Assembly: GCA_945948915.1 (NCBI GenBank)
Contig: CAMFCQ010000015.1
Location: 1-43,313, forward strand
DNA: 43,313 nt
DNA from: an uncultured Clostridia bacterium
GTDB lineage: Bacteria; Bacillota; Clostridia; Christensenellales; Aristaeellaceae
Direction of reading: 5' to 3'
The notes beneath the pieces were generated by a model. The model was not told the origin of the DNA and did not search any database. It was given only the letters and a program-made list of their open reading frames with translations. The position numbers and the translations under genes were made by a program. Positions within the stretch are counted from its first letter, which is position 1. Each line of letters begins with the position of its first letter. Shown here one piece after another: positions 41,865-43,313 of the stretch.

Positions 41865-42959
41865 TCAGGTGCTGAGCACGCCGTTTTCCACATGGTAGAC
41901 CGCGCCCTGCCGCGCGCCGGCGAGGTCGGACAGATCCGTGCAGGTCACAAACGTCTGCACGCGGTCGATGCGCTCAATCAGCTGGCGGCGCCTGGCCGGA
42001 TCCAGCTCGCTCATCACGTCGTCGAGCATCAGAATCGGCGCCTCGCCCGTCTCGCGCGCGGCCATTTCCAGCTGCGCCAGCTTGAGGGAGAGCACCGCGC
42101 TGCGCTGCTGCCCCTGCGAAGCGAACGTGCGCGCCTCCTTGCCGTTGATCGTCACGCCCATGTCGTCGCGGTGAATACCCACCGTGGTGGTCATCCTTCG
42201 CAGGTCCTCGCTTCTGGATGCGCGCAGGCGGGCAAGCAGCTGCTCCGCGGCGTCCGGCGCGTCCACGGTCTGGGAGATGTACCACAGCCGCAGCTCCTCG
42301 CGTCCGCCGGTCAGCGAGGCGTGCGCCTTTCCGGCCTCTTCGCTCAGAAAGGCGACGGCCTCGCGGCGATTTGCCGCGATTTCCGCGCCCACGCGCGCAA
42401 GCTGCTCGTCCCACATGTCCAGCGTGGGCAGCAGGGACGGATGCCTGGCAATCTCCTTGAGAAGCGCGTTGCGCTGGCTCAGCGTGCGCACCGCGCGCTG
42501 CAGGCTGTAAAAGTACTGCGGACGCAGCTGCGAGAGCTGCATGTCCAGAAACCTTCGCCGCTCCGCCGGGCCGTCCTTGACGATGGAGAGATCCTCCGGG
42601 GAAAACAGCACGCCGCAGACGTGGCCGAAAAGCTCGCCGATGCGCTCCGCCTGGCGCGCGCCGATGCGCACGACCTTCCTTTTCTTCTGCGTGCGGTGCA
42701 AAAGGATCGTCACCTCGTGCGTGCCGTCCATCTGCTGGGTGAGAATCTGCACGCGCGCGTCGTCTGCGCCCCAGCGGATGAGCTCCTCGTCGCGCGGCGT
42801 CCTGTGGCTGCGGCCCAGGCAGCACAGGTGCAGCGCCTCCAGGATGTTGGTCTTTCCCTGCGCGTTCGGCCCGGTGAACACGGTCACGCCGCTGTCAGGC
42901 GTGATGATCGCCTGCTCATAATTTCTGAAATTTTTGAGACTCAGCGATTGAACGCGCAT
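41865..42959 (-). CDS. recF: RecF DNA repair ATPase
   Basis: A 364-aa SMC-like ATPase. FTGPNAQGKTNILEAL is Walker A near the start, SPEDLSIVKDGPAERRRFLD is the RecF signature region, SQGQQRSAVLSLKLA is the ABC signature and ILMLDDVMSELD is Walker B. RecF helps load RecA at single-strand gaps. The ATG at 42959 opens with MRVQSLSLKNFRNY, the normal RecF start. It lies downstream of dnaN, as in most Firmicutes. Confidence 0.95.
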   Translation of the reverse strand: MRVQSLSLKNFRNYEQAIITPDSGVTVFTGPNAQGKTNILEALHLCCLGRSHRTPRDEELIRWGADDARVQILTQQMDGTHEVTILLHRTQKKRKVVRIGARQAERIGELFGHVCGVLFSPEDLSIVKDGPAERRRFLDMQLSQLRPQYFYSLQRAVRTLSQRNALLKEIARHPSLLPTLDMWDEQLARVGAEIAANRREAVAFLSEEAGKAHASLTGGREELRLWYISQTVDAPDAAEQLLARLRASRSEDLRRMTTTVGIHRDDMGVTINGKEARTFASQGQQRSAVLSLKLAQLEMAARETGEAPILMLDDVMSELDPARRRQLIERIDRVQTFVTCTDLSDLAGARQGAVYHVENGVLST

Positions 42960-42989
42960 ACCTTTATTTCCTTTATGTTGAACACTGTT

Positions 42990-43050
42990 TTTAACCGCAC
43001 AAAGCGCAGAGGGGAGTCTGAGGGATGAAATCCCTCAGGCAGGTCTGGAA
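42990..43050 (+). repeat. Modular hairpin repeat R5 (inverted, partial)
   Basis: In the recF-dnaN spacer, opposite in orientation to R1-R4: AAAGCGCAGAGGGGAGT, CTGAGGGAT...ATCCCTCAG (43018-43038) and GGCAGGTCTGG. The following 100 bp has further GC-rich hairpins (43064-43076, CGCCC-AGT-GGGCG; 43110-43122, GCGCCA-A-TGGCGC), which may be diverged modules. Confidence 0.75.
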
Positions 43051-43170
43051 GCGTAGCTGTGCGCGCCCAGTGGGCGATACAGCGCAGTGAAGCTTGGGAA
43101 TCGCAAGGAGCGCCAATGGCGCGACTATGCGAGTTCCCCGGGTCGGCAGCCCAGCGTCCCCAAACGTCCC

Positions 43171-43313
43171 TTATGCGTTGAACACGCGCACCGGCAGCAC
43201 CAGATACAGGTAGCTCTCGCCCTCGGTCGGGCAGACCACGCACGGGCTGACGTTGGAATTGAAGCGCATGAAGACCTCGTCGTCGGAGATCGCCTTGAGC
43301 ACGTCGGTGATGT
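43171..43313 (-). CDS. dnaN: DNA polymerase III beta clamp, C-terminal part
   Basis: The last 46 codons before the stop (TAA, 43171-43173) read ...DEVFMRFNSNVSPCVVCP...LYLVLPVRVFNA. The LYLVLPVRV ending is the highly conserved C-terminus of the sliding clamp, the site where clamp partners bind. The gene continues beyond the right edge. dnaA is expected further right. Confidence 0.92.
   Translation of the reverse strand, partial: ITDVLKAISDDEVFMRFNSNVSPCVVCPTEGESYLYLVLPVRVFNA

Overview
The window looks like the chromosome of a fairly high-GC, Gram-positive anaerobe of class Clostridia (Bacillota), probably a gut organism; Christensenellales-like is only a guess. The evidence is class B sortase and SpaA/CnaB surface proteins, DUF5711 and DUF4867 family proteins, clustered M42 peptidases, frequent TTG/GTG starts behind strong Shine-Dalgarno sequences, and a dnaN-recF pair at the right edge. 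Most genes lie on the minus strand. The exceptions are the HipA-like gene, the RiPP cassette and the ROK regulator.

Positions 1-16224: right-hand part of an integrative/conjugative-type element. Leftwards from its right end it holds a DUF6017/RepA-like protein (15728-14805), an AT-rich two-gene module (14482-12811) that may be a Rex-like phage-exclusion cassette, a short regulatory pair, parA-parB with five 10-bp iterons at the parA promoter, a class B sortase, and three secreted surface proteins. These are a thioester-domain adhesin and two paralogous CnaB-repeat proteins, of which only the last has a sorting signal. At the left edge a HipA-like kinase gene on the plus strand is preceded by 22-bp tandem repeats. 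Relaxase, conjugation genes and integrase are not in the window.

Positions 16138-19829: an exact 87-bp direct repeat, the 3' 45 nt of a tRNA-Thr(GGT) gene plus its terminator, occurs at 16138-16224 and 19743-19829. The 3.5 kb between carries a radical-SAM peptide-modification operon (PqqD-like protein, 170-aa putative substrate, SPASM maturase) but no recombinase, followed by decayed mobile-element genes. The simplest reading is two elements in tandem at one tRNA-Thr, the second non-autonomous, with the intact tRNA to the left of the window.

Positions 19830-31500: after a graveyard with an ArdC fragment come a ROK regulator (plus strand) and a convergent sugar operon: chvE-gguA-gguB ABC transporter, xylB kinase, a small membrane protein, a DUF4867 protein, a fucose/arabinose-type isomerase and a small unknown protein. 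A strong sigma-A-type promoter precedes chvE, and two perfect hairpins separate chvE from gguA. A secreted metallophosphoesterase gene follows upstream.

Positions 31500-43313: origin-proximal housekeeping genes: CCA-adding enzyme, a polytopic membrane protein, three overlapping M42 aminopeptidase genes, a small zinc-ribbon protein, CvpA, a DUF5711 protein, a tight cluster of DnaA boxes, recF and the 3' end of dnaN. The spacers here contain at least five copies of a modular hairpin repeat whose stems show compensatory changes.
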